Assembly (NCBI RefSeq): GCF_011308835.1
Contig: NZ_JAAOHY010000002.1
Span: forward strand, 186,001-250,000
Reading direction: 5' to 3'
Length of the DNA: 64,000 nt
From: Paracoccus xiamenensis
GTDB lineage: Bacteria; Pseudomonadota; Alphaproteobacteria; Rhodobacterales; Rhodobacteraceae
The notes under the pieces are model-generated. The model saw only the letters and a program-made list of their open reading frames with translations, ran no database searches and was not told where the DNA came from. Below, one piece after another: positions 1-8,605 of this stretch (its first letter is position 1; every line of letters starts with the position of its first letter). The translations under genes and the position numbers were made by a program.

Positions 1-114
1 CCGGCGCAGGTCGACAACGGGCTGCGGGTCATGGTGCCGCCGCATATCGGCGCGGGGACCCGGATCGTCATCAACACGGCCGATAACAGCTATGTGGAAC
101 GCGCCAAGGACTAA
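1..114 (+). CDS. efp: Elongation factor P, C-terminal fragment
   Basis: The window opens inside this gene; 37 codons and a TAA stop remain. The tail carries the [15 protein letters not shown] and SYVERAKD segments typical of the last OB-like domain of bacterial EF-P. EF-P binds the ribosome next to the P-site tRNA and relieves stalling at consecutive prolines. A hairpin with a T run follows directly, so this is the last gene of its transcript. The start and the N-terminal modification site lie outside the window. Confidence 0.85.
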   Translation, partial: PAQVDNGLRVMVPPHIGAGTRIVINTADNSYVERAKD

Positions 115-134
115 GGCCCGGTTCCCGAAGATGC

Positions 135-163
135 AAAGGGGCGCCCGCGAAGGCGCCCTTTTT
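135..163 (+). terminator. Rho-independent terminator after efp
   Basis: A perfect 7-bp GC stem (GGGCGCC at 139-145, GGCGCCC at 152-158) closes a 6-nt loop. It is preceded by AAA and followed by five T. It lies 20 bases after the efp stop and separates efp from the convergent serB. Confidence 0.85.
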
Positions 164-206
164 CATTTGCAGCGGGATTGTGTGCTTGAAGCTGCCGGCC
201 TCTGCG

Positions 207-1085
207 TCACTCAATAACGAATTCGTCGCGGCCGTAACCCTGGATATACAGCAGCGCCGTCAGGTCACCATGGTCGATCCTGACGCCCGCCTGCGCCGCC
301 ACCACGGGTTTGGCATGCAGCGCGACACCGGTCCCGGCAAGCTGGATCATGCCGAGGTCATTGGCCCCGTCGCCGACCGCGATGGCCTCGGCCGGGGTCA
401 GGCTGTGCTGGGCGGTGATGTCCTGCAGGGCTTCGATCTTGGCTTCGCGGCCGAGGATCGGCAGGCCGACATGGCCGGTCAGCACACCGTCATCGGCCAG
501 CAGGGTGTTGGCGCGGTGTTCATTGAAGCCCAGCTCGGCCGCGATGGCGGCTGTAAAGGCGGTGAAGCCCCCCGATACCAGCGCGCAATAGGCGCCTTGC
601 GCCCGCATGGTTGCGATCAGGGTCCGGCCACCCGGTGCGATGGTGATGCGTTCGTCCAGCACCTGCTGGATCACCCGCTCATCAAGGCCGGCCAGCAGGG
701 CCACGCGCTCGATCAGGGCTTCGTGGAAATTCAGCTCTCCATTCATTGCGCGCGCGGTGATGTCGGCCACCCGAGGGCCGACGCCGGCCATGTCGGCCAG
801 TTCGTCGATGCATTCCTGCTGGATCATGGTCGAATCCATGTCGGCCAGCAGGACCGCCTTGCGCCGCCCTTCCGTCGGCTGGATGACCAGATCGAAACCG
901 GCCATGCGGGTGTCGTCGGCGATGGCGGCGGCGTCCTCGGGCAGGGCATCGGTGGGGAACTCGGCGGCGATGCTGTCATCCAGCCAAATGATGTGCCCGC
1001 CGGCGAACAGGTCGCGCAGGGCCTCGACGCGTTCCTCGGTCAGATCGGCGCGGGCAGGGGCGGCAAGGATGGTGACGGTATACAT
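207..1085 (-). CDS. serB: Phosphoserine phosphatase SerB
   Basis: This 292-aa HAD-superfamily phosphatase catalyses the last step of serine synthesis, phosphoserine to serine. The catalytic DMDST motif is at residues 82-86, with Asp82 as the expected nucleophile. A later SGGFTAF segment and a VGDGANDLGM motif supply the other HAD loops. About 75 N-terminal residues precede the catalytic domain, as in the longer proteobacterial SerB proteins. The frame stays open 35 codons upstream, but MYTVTILAAP at 1085 is the usual SerB start and has GGGGAA just upstream. The gene is convergent with efp and divergent from the BON-LysM gene. Confidence 0.93.
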   Translation of the reverse strand: MYTVTILAAPARADLTEERVEALRDLFAGGHIIWLDDSIAAEFPTDALPEDAAAIADDTRMAGFDLVIQPTEGRRKAVLLADMDSTMIQQECIDELADMAGVGPRVADITARAMNGELNFHEALIERVALLAGLDERVIQQVLDERITIAPGGRTLIATMRAQGAYCALVSGGFTAFTAAIAAELGFNEHRANTLLADDGVLTGHVGLPILGREAKIEALQDITAQHSLTPAEAIAVGDGANDLGMIQLAGTGVALHAKPVVAAQAGVRIDHGDLTALLYIQGYGRDEFVIE

Positions 1086-1143
1086 GGCATTTCCCCGGAT
1101 CGTGTCGGCCGAAGCGATAGCGCGAATGGCGTCGCTGCGCCAG

Positions 1144-1163
1144 CCGGGGAACCGGCGCGCCGG
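1144..1163. repeat. Palindromes in the serB/kbp divergent region
   Basis: CCGGCGCGCCGG at 1152-1163 is a perfect 12-bp palindrome. It adjoins CCGGGGAA (1144-1151), which pairs with TTCCCCGG at 1091-1098 across 45 bases. They sit between two divergent starts and could be an operator, or chance in GC-rich DNA. No regulator can be named. Confidence 0.3.
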
Positions 1164-1204
1164 CGGGGCGTTGAGGGCGCGCAACAGCATGGAAGGACAA
1201 GCCG

Positions 1205-1759
1205 ATGGCTTTCTGGGATTTCGTCAAGGATGCGGGCAAGTCGGTCTTCGGTTCCGCCGAAGCGGCCGAGGCAAAGACGCCTGAACAGGCTGATACCGAC
1301 CGCAAGGTCAAGGCGCTGGAGGCCGAGGTCAAGGCGCTGGGACTGGATTCGGGTGATGTGCACCTGACCCTGCGCGGGGATACCGTGAAGGTCGAATCCA
1401 AAGGTGCAGACCGCGAGACCATGGAAAAGCTGATCCTCGCCGTCGGCAACATCAAGGGCATCGCCAAGGTCGAGGCCGACCTGCCGCCGCGCCCGGTGCC
1501 CGCTGGTGCCGCCGCTGCCGCCGAACCCAAGGTACCGCCGACGCCTGCAGGCGATGCGCCGAAAGACGCCGCCCCGGCTGCCGCCACCGGCGACGTCCCG
1601 GTCTTCCACACCGTCAAGAAGGGCGAGACGCTGTCGGCCATCGCCCAGCACTATCTGGGCAAAGCCAGCCGCTATCCCGAGATTTTCGAGGCCAACCGCC
1701 CGATGCTGTCTGACCCCGACAAGATCTATCCCGGCCAGACGCTGCGCATTCCGGCCTGA
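1205..1759 (+). CDS. BON and LysM domain protein, Kbp (YgaU)-like
   Basis: The 184-aa protein has the two-domain plan of E. coli Kbp/YgaU. A BON domain covers about residues 25-90 ([26 protein letters not shown]). An Ala/Pro-rich linker follows, then a C-terminal LysM domain at about 136-183 ([29 protein letters not shown]). E. coli Kbp is a cytoplasmic potassium-binding protein; here too no signal peptide is visible. The start [12 protein letters not shown] is usual for the family and has AAGGAC upstream. It is transcribed alone and a 10-bp hairpin follows. Potassium binding is inferred from the family. Confidence 0.85.
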   Translation: MAFWDFVKDAGKSVFGSAEAAEAKTPEQADTDRKVKALEAEVKALGLDSGDVHLTLRGDTVKVESKGADRETMEKLILAVGNIKGIAKVEADLPPRPVPAGAAAAAEPKVPPTPAGDAPKDAAPAAATGDVPVFHTVKKGETLSAIAQHYLGKASRYPEIFEANRPMLSDPDKIYPGQTLRIPA

Positions 1760-1797
1760 CAAAAGCCCGGGACGCCGCGTCACTGACGCTGCGTCCC

Positions 1798-1841
1798 ACG
1801 GTCACGGTGTCGCCAGCAGGCTTGCCCCGTGACCGTGTTTT
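1798..1841 (+). terminator. Probable terminator after the BON-LysM gene
   Basis: A perfect 10-bp stem (ACGGTCACGG at 1798-1807, CCGTGACCGT at 1827-1836) with a 19-nt loop is followed by GTTTT. It lies 38 bases after the stop. A weaker 7-bp hairpin (GGGACGC/GCGTCCC) occurs just upstream. The long loop and short T run lower the confidence. Confidence 0.6.
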
Positions 1842-1896
1842 GGCCCATTCTTCCGCGCAAATCTACGGCCGCGACACGGTCGGCAAGGGGGGAATT

Positions 1897-3789
1897 ATGG
1901 CCAAGAAGATCTCTTTCGGCGGAATCGCTGATCGTGACGCCGTCGAAAACGCGATGCCTTACGAGGCGCGCGGCAACGCCAGGACGATCTATGAATTCCT
2001 GTCGCAAACGGCCGAGCGCTTCCCCGAACGTCCGGCGGTCTCGTTCCAGCTTATGTCCGGCCCCCGCGACCACGCCACCACGCTGAGCTGGCGCGAGCTG
2101 CGCGAGCGGGTGACCGAAACCGCCAACCTGCTGCGCAAGCTGGGCGTTGGCCCGACCGATACCGTGGCCTATCTGCTGCCCAACTCGATCGAGACGCCGG
2201 TGGTGCTGCTGGCCGGGATGACCGCCGGTATCGTCAACCCCATCAACCCCTTGCTGGAGGCCGAGCACATCGCCGGCATCCTGCGCGCTACCAACGCCAA
2301 GGTGCTGGTGACGCTGAAGGCCTTCCCCAAGGCCGACGTGGCGCAGAAGGCGGCCGAAGCCGTGGCCATGGCTCCGAATGTCCAGCACGTGCTGGAGGTG
2401 GACCTGAACCGCCACCTGACCGGGGTGAAGAAGTTCATCGTCCCGCTGATCCGTCCGAAGGTGACGGCCAAGCATCAGGCCGAGGTCCATAATTTCGAGG
2501 CGGCGGCCTCGGCCGAGAACCACAACCGGCTTGATTTCGACGATCCCAAGCAGGACCGCGTCGCCGCCTATTTCCACACGGGTGGCACCACCGGCCTGCC
2601 CAAGGTGGCGCAGCACAAATATTCCGGCATGATCTATAACGGCTTTCTGGGCGGCACCTTGCTGTTCAACGAGGAAGACGTGCTGATCTGCCCGCTGCCG
2701 CTGTTCCACGTTTTCGCCGCCTATCCGGTCCTGATGAGCTGCATTGCGTCGGGCGCGCATATGGTGATGCCGACCCCCGCCGGTTACCGGGGCGAGGGCG
2801 TCTTCGACAACTTCTGGAAACTGATCGAGCGCTGGCAGGTCACCTTCCTGATAACCGTCCCCACGGCCGTTTCGGCGCTGGTGCAGCGGCCGGTGGATGC
2901 GGATGTGTCCTCGTTGCGCACAGCGATTTCGGGATCAGCTCCGCTGCCGGTCGAGTTGTATAACCGCTTCAAGGCCGCCACCGGGGTTGAGATCGCCGAA
3001 GGCTACGGCCTGACCGAGGCCACCTGCCTGGTCAGCTGCAACCCGGTCGACGGCGAGAAAAAGGTAGGCTCTGTCGGGCTGCCGCTGCCCTATACCCATG
3101 TCCGCATCCTGCGGACCGACGGCAACGGCGGCTTCACCGAATGCGGCACCGATGAGGTGGGCGAGATCTGCGTTGCCAATCCGGGCGTCTTCGAAGGCTC
3201 GACCTATACCGAGGCCGACAAGAACCATGACCTGTTTGCCGAGGACCGTTTCCTGCGGACCGGCGATCTGGGCCGGATCGACGATGACGGCTATCTGTGG
3301 ATCACCGGGCGGGCCAAGGATCTGATCATCCGCGGCGGCCACAATATCGACCCGGCCGAGATCGAGGACGCGCTGCTGTCGCATCCCGCCGTTGCCTTTG
3401 TCGGGGCCATCGGTCAGCCCGATGCCCGCGCGGGCGAGCTTCCTTGCGCCTATGTCGAACTGGTGGCCGATGCGACCGTGACCGAGGCAGAGCTGATGGA
3501 CCATGCCCGCACGCATATCCATGAACGCGCCGCAGTGCCGAAGCATCTGGAGGTTCTGCCGGAACTTCCGAAAACCGCCGTCGGCAAGATCTTCAAGCCC
3601 GACCTGCGCAAGCTGGCGATCCGGCGTGTCTACGATCAGGCGCTGGAAGGCACCGGCGCCAGCGTGGCCGCGGTGGTCGAGGACAAGAAGCTGGGTCTGG
3701 TGACCAAGATCAACCGTGCCGAGGGCACCGACGAGGCCGCGGTCGCCGCGCGTCTGGGCGAATTCACCCGGCCATGGAACTGGGCGTAA
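1897..3789 (+). CDS. Acyl-CoA synthetase (AMP-forming, ANL superfamily)
   Basis: This 630-aa adenylate-forming enzyme is expected to activate a carboxylic acid with ATP and CoA in the cytoplasm. The P-loop-like motif HTGGTTGLPKVA lies near residues 230-240, GYGLTEAT marks the A5 region, and LRTGDLGRIDDDGYLWITGR spans the A7/A8 hinge. The C-terminal catalytic lysine is in PKTAVGKIFKP. The frame is open to 1807, but MAKKISFGG at 1897 has AAGGGGGG upstream and is the likely start. The substrate cannot be read from sequence; length and motifs suit a medium- or long-chain acid. A strong terminator follows and the gene appears monocistronic. Confidence 0.85.
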   Translation: MAKKISFGGIADRDAVENAMPYEARGNARTIYEFLSQTAERFPERPAVSFQLMSGPRDHATTLSWRELRERVTETANLLRKLGVGPTDTVAYLLPNSIETPVVLLAGMTAGIVNPINPLLEAEHIAGILRATNAKVLVTLKAFPKADVAQKAAEAVAMAPNVQHVLEVDLNRHLTGVKKFIVPLIRPKVTAKHQAEVHNFEAAASAENHNRLDFDDPKQDRVAAYFHTGGTTGLPKVAQHKYSGMIYNGFLGGTLLFNEEDVLICPLPLFHVFAAYPVLMSCIASGAHMVMPTPAGYRGEGVFDNFWKLIERWQVTFLITVPTAVSALVQRPVDADVSSLRTAISGSAPLPVELYNRFKAATGVEIAEGYGLTEATCLVSCNPVDGEKKVGSVGLPLPYTHVRILRTDGNGGFTECGTDEVGEICVANPGVFEGSTYTEADKNHDLFAEDRFLRTGDLGRIDDDGYLWITGRAKDLIIRGGHNIDPAEIEDALLSHPAVAFVGAIGQPDARAGELPCAYVELVADATVTEAELMDHARTHIHERAAVPKHLEVLPELPKTAVGKIFKPDLRKLAIRRVYDQALEGTGASVAAVVEDKKLGLVTKINRAEGTDEAAVAARLGEFTRPWNWA

Positions 3790-3817
3790 CGCCCCTTCGG
3801 CATGACCCGAAAAACAC

Positions 3818-3860
3818 GGCCGCGCGCGCCCGCATCCATCCGGGGCGCGTGCGGCCTTTT
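3818..3860 (+). terminator. Rho-independent terminator after the acyl-CoA synthetase
   Basis: A 14-bp GC-rich stem with one wobble pair (GGCCGCGCGCGCCC at 3818-3831, GGGCGCGTGCGGCC at 3843-3856) is followed by TTTT, with AAAA before it. It separates this gene from the convergent sulfatase operon. Confidence 0.85.
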
Positions 3861-3950
3861 AATGTGCGCCGACTGGCCGGAACGGCGATCCCATCAAGAC
3901 CGGCGGCGCGAGTCCTTCCTCAGCGACTTCGGCCGCGTTTCAGCCTGCTG

Positions 3951-6272
3951 TCAGGTGAGGGTGGCCGGCATCACGCATTGGGCCGCCAGATCCGCCTCTG
4001 GCGGCAGATCGGGCAGCATCAGGCAAGAGCTTCCGGCATGGATCATCCGGCCGCCGCCGGGCGCGGGCGCGATCTGCGGCGGCAGTGTCCATGCCGACAG
4101 GTCATAGCGTTGCGCCGCGTCCCAGCCGATCAGCTCGACCGTCGCACCAGCGGCCAGCACGAAGGTCTTGGCCCCCGGTCCGGCTTCGATTGTATTGGGG
4201 CCGGGCCCGATGGTGACGTGATGATCGCCCTCGGCAAGGGTCAGGTGGTTGCGTCCCGGTCCGGTGTCGATACGCGAATTTCCGGGGCCGTCTTCGATCC
4301 GGTCATTGCCCGGCCCGGCGATGATGGTGTTGCGTCCCGGCCCCGCAATGATGTGGTCATCGCCCGATCCGCCGTCCAGCGTATCCGGCCCCGCGCCGCC
4401 GATCAGCGTGTCATTGCCCGATCCGCCGTAAAAGCTGTTGCCGTCGCGCCCGCGCCGGGATTTTGCCCGCAGCAGGTCGTCACCGGCGCCGCCATGGAAC
4501 ACCGCGCCGCCATAGCTGGGCCCAATCATCACGTCATCCCCGCGTGAGCCGATCACGTCGACCGCGACCCGTTCCGAGGTTTCGAACCGGAACGGGCTGT
4601 CGGGATGGCCGACGACATGGATCGCCTTGCCGACGCGTTCCGCCCCGCTGTCCTCGCGCCGGGCAACAACGGTGGCGATGCGAATATCCTCGACATGGGG
4701 GGGCAGCTTGACGACGTAATCGTCGGGGCCACCCAGATACCACAGACGATCATGGCCGCCATCGGCATCTTCGCGGATCTTCTCGATCCCGTCGCCGTAG
4801 GCCCAGTAATCGTTATCCCGCGCCCCGCCCGCCAGCACGACCGAACCGTCGACCGCCATCATCGCATTGATGCCGTCGGCGGGGTTTTCCGCGCCCGAAA
4901 GGTCCAGCCCCAGATCCAGCGCGCCGCGCGCCAACTCGTCCCGCAGCGCCGCCATCGGCGCGCGGTCGGGGGCGAGGTTGTCGGTCTCTCCCGGATCGGC
5001 GATCAGGTCATAGACGTGTTCCTCGCCATTGGGATAGCGGAAATAGCGCAGGTGCTGCATGCCTTCGGTCGAGGGCCTGACCGACAGCGTCCCAAAGACC
5101 GAGGTGACCGGCGATTTCGCCTGGTTGAAGCCGCCGAAACTGTCGTCGATCAGCGGCAGCAGGCTTTGGCCCGACACCCAATCGGCCCGGCGCGGCAGCC
5201 CGGCCAGATCCATGATCGTGCAGGGCAGGTTGTGCAGCGACACCGGCATCTCGATCACCCGGCCTTCCTCCATCCGCGGCGACCAGATGCCAAGCGGGAC
5301 GTGGGCGGCGCTGTCCCATTGGCTCATCTTGTGGAAGCTGTCGTGATTGCCAAGGTTGAAGCCGTTGTCAGACAGGAAGATGACCGTCGTGTTCTGCCCC
5401 AGCGGGCTTTCACGCAACGCGTCCAGAAAGCGGCCGATTTCGTGGTCGACATGGCTGATCGCGGCGAAATAGGCGCGCACGACTTGCCGCCAGCCTTCGT
5501 CCCCAGCCTTTTCCGGGGTCCAGTTCCCATTGGCGATATAGGCGGCCTCATACACCGCGAAGCCGGGCTGCGGACCGAAGAAATCCTCGGGCGCGGCGAT
5601 CGAGGGCCACTGGATCGCGGCCGGGTCGTACATCTGATAAAAGCGGTCGGGGCATTCCAGATTGAAATGCGGATGCTTGAAACCAAGCTGGATCAGGTGC
5701 CGGCGCGACGGATCGGCGCGGCGGAGGTGGTCGATGGCGTTCTGTGCCACCCAATAATCATAGAAGCGGTCGTCCTGGCTGCCATCGTCATCGGGGTGGT
5801 TCACGCCCGAAATCCCCGGCCCGCGCCCGCCCAGATATTCCTTTACGTTCTTGCGCCCGCCCTTGTCGCTGCATTCCGGTTCCTCGTGGAACAGCACCCG
5901 GCGGTATTCCTCGGGCATGGGCTTGTAATTGCTGTCCACCTTGCCGGTGGTGAAGTTGTAAAAGCCCGCCCGGCGCAGGTCGAAGGCCCAGGCGCGTTCT
6001 GGCGGCATCTCGTCGCGCCAGAAGCGGTTCAGGTCCACCAGCCCGGTGCGATAGGGCGACAGGCCGGTGGCGATTTCCGCCCGGCACGGGGCGCAAAGGG
6101 GCACGCTGGCATAGGTATTGGCAAAGCGCACGCCCTCGCCCATCAGCCGGTCGATATTGGGGGTCTGAATGGTGATGCCGAAAGTGTCGCGCCAGGTGAA
6201 GATGTCGATCATGTCATCCACCCAGATCAGGCAGATGTTGTCTTCGCGGATCGTATCGCGGTCAAAGGCCAT
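3951..6272 (-). CDS. Sulfatase with C-terminal RTX-type calcium-binding repeats
   Basis: The 773-aa protein joins an alkaline-phosphatase-fold sulfatase to a repeat domain. Metal-binding Asp19-Asp20 (WVDDM) and the formylglycine motif CAPCR (Cys60 to Arg64) identify the sulfatase. The second metal site is FLSDNGFNLGNHD. From about residue 575 to 700 there are glycine/aspartate nonapeptides (GGAGDDLL, GGSGNDTLIGG, GGSGDDHII, AGPGNDRI) like RTX repeats. No N-terminal signal peptide is visible, which together with the repeats suggests export by a type I system (inference). It is the last gene of a minus-strand operon, 3 bases after the 250-aa gene. It may remove sulfate from extracellular polysaccharide; the substrate is unknown. 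Confidence 0.85.
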   Translation of the reverse strand: MAFDRDTIREDNICLIWVDDMIDIFTWRDTFGITIQTPNIDRLMGEGVRFANTYASVPLCAPCRAEIATGLSPYRTGLVDLNRFWRDEMPPERAWAFDLRRAGFYNFTTGKVDSNYKPMPEEYRRVLFHEEPECSDKGGRKNVKEYLGGRGPGISGVNHPDDDGSQDDRFYDYWVAQNAIDHLRRADPSRRHLIQLGFKHPHFNLECPDRFYQMYDPAAIQWPSIAAPEDFFGPQPGFAVYEAAYIANGNWTPEKAGDEGWRQVVRAYFAAISHVDHEIGRFLDALRESPLGQNTTVIFLSDNGFNLGNHDSFHKMSQWDSAAHVPLGIWSPRMEEGRVIEMPVSLHNLPCTIMDLAGLPRRADWVSGQSLLPLIDDSFGGFNQAKSPVTSVFGTLSVRPSTEGMQHLRYFRYPNGEEHVYDLIADPGETDNLAPDRAPMAALRDELARGALDLGLDLSGAENPADGINAMMAVDGSVVLAGGARDNDYWAYGDGIEKIREDADGGHDRLWYLGGPDDYVVKLPPHVEDIRIATVVARREDSGAERVGKAIHVVGHPDSPFRFETSERVAVDVIGSRGDDVMIGPSYGGAVFHGGAGDDLLRAKSRRGRDGNSFYGGSGNDTLIGGAGPDTLDGGSGDDHIIAGPGRNTIIAGPGNDRIEDGPGNSRIDTGPGRNHLTLAEGDHHVTIGPGPNTIEAGPGAKTFVLAAGATVELIGWDAAQRYDLSAWTLPPQIAPAPGGGRMIHAGSSCLMLPDLPPEADLAAQCVMPATLT

Positions 6273-6275
6273 GGA

Positions 6276-7028
6276 TCACAGCTCCCACAGGCAGAGGTTG
6301 GCGAAGGCATCGCGCAGCGACCGGGCGGCGGGGGTGGGATCCGCGGCCAGCAGGTCGTGGCCGGGCCAGACCAGCACGCCGCCGATGGCCCCTGCGCCCA
6401 GCGTCTTGGGCATTCCTGCACGGTGGCTGCGCGCCCCGATCAGCAGGTCGGCCATGGCGGGCAGGTCGCCCGTGACCATGCCTTCGGCGCGGGCATCATC
6501 GGCGGGACGCCAGATGCGCAACTGTGCGCCTGCGCGCGCGATCATCACCGCCTGCCAGCCATCGCCCATCGCGGGCAGGCGCAGGCTGGCGGTGCCGTCA
6601 TTGTCGCGCAGCTCGACCTCCAGCGCGGCATCCTGATGCAGATACAGGTAGTTCGCCTTGCCTTCGCCGCGCGCGGCCAGAAGGCTGCGGGTTTCCTCGG
6701 CCGCAGGTGCGGGGTGCCAGATCAGCGCCGCTGACCAGATGCCGCTGTCCAGCAGCTTCTCGACCCGGTAGCCGCAGTTTTCGCCGGTGCTGAGGATCAG
6801 TGCCTGGCGTCCGTCGATATCGTCGAACAGGGCAGGGGCCTGGGGCATATGCGCCTGCGCCACCCGCCGCGCGGCAGACCGATCCGCCCATTGGCCCGGT
6901 TCCGCGCCCGGCCGGGCGGCATCGAACCAGGACCCGCCGATCTGGGTATTCAGGTCTGACAGCGCGCGCGCGGCGTGGTCCAGCAGCGCCCCTTGCGGCG
7001 CCATGACGGGGATATGCAATTCGCTCAT
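6276..7028 (-). CDS. Unrecognised 250-aa protein, possible jelly-roll lectin fold
   Basis: I do not recognise the family. The start at 7028 overlaps the upstream stop as ATGA, so translation is coupled to the 474-aa gene; the frame is open ten codons further but that would overlap more. No signal peptide or membrane segment is seen. The second half alternates short hydrophobic strands with turns: IWSAALIWHP, NYLYLHQDAALEVEL, GWQAVMIARAG, LLIGARS, GGVLVWPGHDLL. That pattern resembles LamG/concanavalin-like jelly rolls that bind glycans, which is inference only. Its place just before a sulfatase supports a polysaccharide role. Confidence 0.6.
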   Translation of the reverse strand: MSELHIPVMAPQGALLDHAARALSDLNTQIGGSWFDAARPGAEPGQWADRSAARRVAQAHMPQAPALFDDIDGRQALILSTGENCGYRVEKLLDSGIWSAALIWHPAPAAEETRSLLAARGEGKANYLYLHQDAALEVELRDNDGTASLRLPAMGDGWQAVMIARAGAQLRIWRPADDARAEGMVTGDLPAMADLLIGARSHRAGMPKTLGAGAIGGVLVWPGHDLLAADPTPAARSLRDAFANLCLWEL

Positions 7029-8449
7029 CGGATCACCTGAGAGGCGGGCAGCGCCCAACGATAGACCGGCGCGCCAGTGCCGGTTTCACCCTGCCAGTCG
7101 TCGCGCAGCGCACCTGCCCAGCCGGGCAGGCGGCTGTCGGGATCGGGCGCGCGGGGCATGGCATACTCCAGCCGCGCCGCGACCTCGCGCGGCAGATCGG
7201 CGTTCAGGGTCAGGCGAATCGCGCGCGGGTCCTGCGGGTCGATGCCGATTTCGCTGATCTCGATTCCCTCGGGCGCGCCGGACAGCGCAAATCCGGCCAG
7301 CGGGCCCGCGCCCATCGGATCACCCGTGTCGATCACCAGCGGGGCCGCCGATTTGAACAGCGCCCGCAAGCCGCGCGGGCCGTCGCGTTCGACAAGGCAC
7401 AGGATTGGCGCGGTCCAGTTCTCGCGCCCGGCAAGGGCCTCCAGCGCCCGCGATTCCAGTTCGGCCTGGATCAGGGCCGAGGCGCGCAGCGGCTGGCCCA
7501 ACCGGTCCTGCGTCAGCGATGCGGTCGAACCGGTCAGCGTGAGGTCATGCGTACCCGGACACAGCGCCAGACGGCACAGCCCCTCGGCAGCGATGCGGGC
7601 GCGGGTAGGGTCGCTGCCCCACCAACCGCCGCAATCCAGCGTCATCAACATCCGCGCGGGTGGCAGGCCTGCTTCTGCGACAGCCTGCGCGATGGTGTCG
7701 AGCTGAGACAGAAGCGCGTGGTGGAAGGCGTCCGCGTTCTGATCCGGTGCCACCTGATCGGCGCTGACTTCCAGACAGATGGCGGCGACGCGGGGGGCCT
7801 TGTGCAGCGCGGCGCCAAGGGCGGCAAAGCGGTCTAGCGCGGCGCGAAAGGGGGCCAGATCGCCCTCGCGCGGGCAGGCGGCACAGGCAAACAGCGGCAG
7901 CGCGCGGAAATCGGCATGGCGACGGCGTAGAAGGGCGGCGGCCAGATCGGCATCCAGCCCGCAATGGCGCAGGTTGTCGAATAGCGGCGGATCTTCGTCC
8001 GCATCCTCGAACGCGGCGGTGCCAAGGATGTGGAAGGGGAAATCCGGCGACAGGCTGGGCGCGTTGAAGCGCCGCCCGCCGGCGATGGAAAAGATGCCCC
8101 GCACCGGCCCCGGCGTTTGCGCCAGCACCCCCGTGCCCGAGATATGACGCAGATAGCGGCGCGGGCCATCCGCACCCGGCAGGCGAGCAGTAAAGGACAG
8201 CCAGTCGCCCTGTCGGGTCACGTCCCAGCCGTCGATATCGCCCAGAATCGCCGGATCCAGCGGGATCGCGGCGGCGGCCTGGGCGGTCACGCTGTTGGGT
8301 TCTGCATGTGGCTGCGCGCCCGGCAGCGCGGCCAATCGTCGCGCGAGGTCGGCAACGACGCGATCGGACAGGCGTAGCACCAGCCCGGTCTCATCCGCGG
8401 CGAGGATCGGGCCGTTCTCGGCAGAAAGTAAGATCGTGCGGTTGCCCAT
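7025..8449 (-). CDS. Unrecognised 474-aa protein, first gene of the sulfatase operon
   Basis: No family is recognised. MGNRTILLSAENG at 8449 is chosen as start because AGGACG lies upstream; the frame is open 36 codons further into the intergenic region. No signal peptide or clear transmembrane segment is present. Cys-containing segments such as FACAACPREGD and MLMTLDCGGWWG stand out, and the C-terminal third looks like a beta-rich accessory domain. It leads a polycistronic unit with the lectin-like protein and sulfatase, so a part in handling a surface or environmental sulfated glycan is plausible but unproven. Confidence 0.6.
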   Translation of the reverse strand: MGNRTILLSAENGPILAADETGLVLRLSDRVVADLARRLAALPGAQPHAEPNSVTAQAAAAIPLDPAILGDIDGWDVTRQGDWLSFTARLPGADGPRRYLRHISGTGVLAQTPGPVRGIFSIAGGRRFNAPSLSPDFPFHILGTAAFEDADEDPPLFDNLRHCGLDADLAAALLRRRHADFRALPLFACAACPREGDLAPFRAALDRFAALGAALHKAPRVAAICLEVSADQVAPDQNADAFHHALLSQLDTIAQAVAEAGLPPARMLMTLDCGGWWGSDPTRARIAAEGLCRLALCPGTHDLTLTGSTASLTQDRLGQPLRASALIQAELESRALEALAGRENWTAPILCLVERDGPRGLRALFKSAAPLVIDTGDPMGAGPLAGFALSGAPEGIEISEIGIDPQDPRAIRLTLNADLPREVAARLEYAMPRAPDPDSRLPGWAGALRDDWQGETGTGAPVYRWALPASQVIR

Positions 8450-8497
8450 GGCCGTCCTGATGTCCTTTCGGATTGCGCTTTCCGGTCTAATCGCACC

Positions 8498-8558
8498 GGC
8501 TTGAATTACAAGCCAATTGGCCCATTTGCCAGGATATGCCGGAAGCACTGGCGGCATA
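8498..8558. promoter_or_regulatory. Two inverted repeats in the divergent sulfatase/glycosyltransferase region
   Basis: GGCTTG-AATTA-CAAGCC (8498-8514) has perfect 6-bp arms. TATGCCG at 8535-8541 pairs with CGGCATA at 8552-8558, 7-bp arms. Both lie in the 156-bp gap between the divergent starts at 8449 and 8606, where operators for either transcript would sit. The AT-rich core of the first repeat stands out from its surroundings. Confidence 0.45.
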
Positions 8559-8605
8559 CGGTCCGGTCGGCTAGAACATGCGGGTCATAACCGCCGAGGC
8601 CCCGC

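Noticed and set aside
4240..4520. Tandem DNA repeat resembling a CRISPR or satellite
   Set aside because: The periodicity is the coding repeat of the RTX-like domain, not direct DNA repeats with spacers.
4605..6734. A 709-codon plus-strand open frame opposite the sulfatase operon
   Set aside because: Shadow of the sulfatase and 250-aa genes; no domain, and biased composition.
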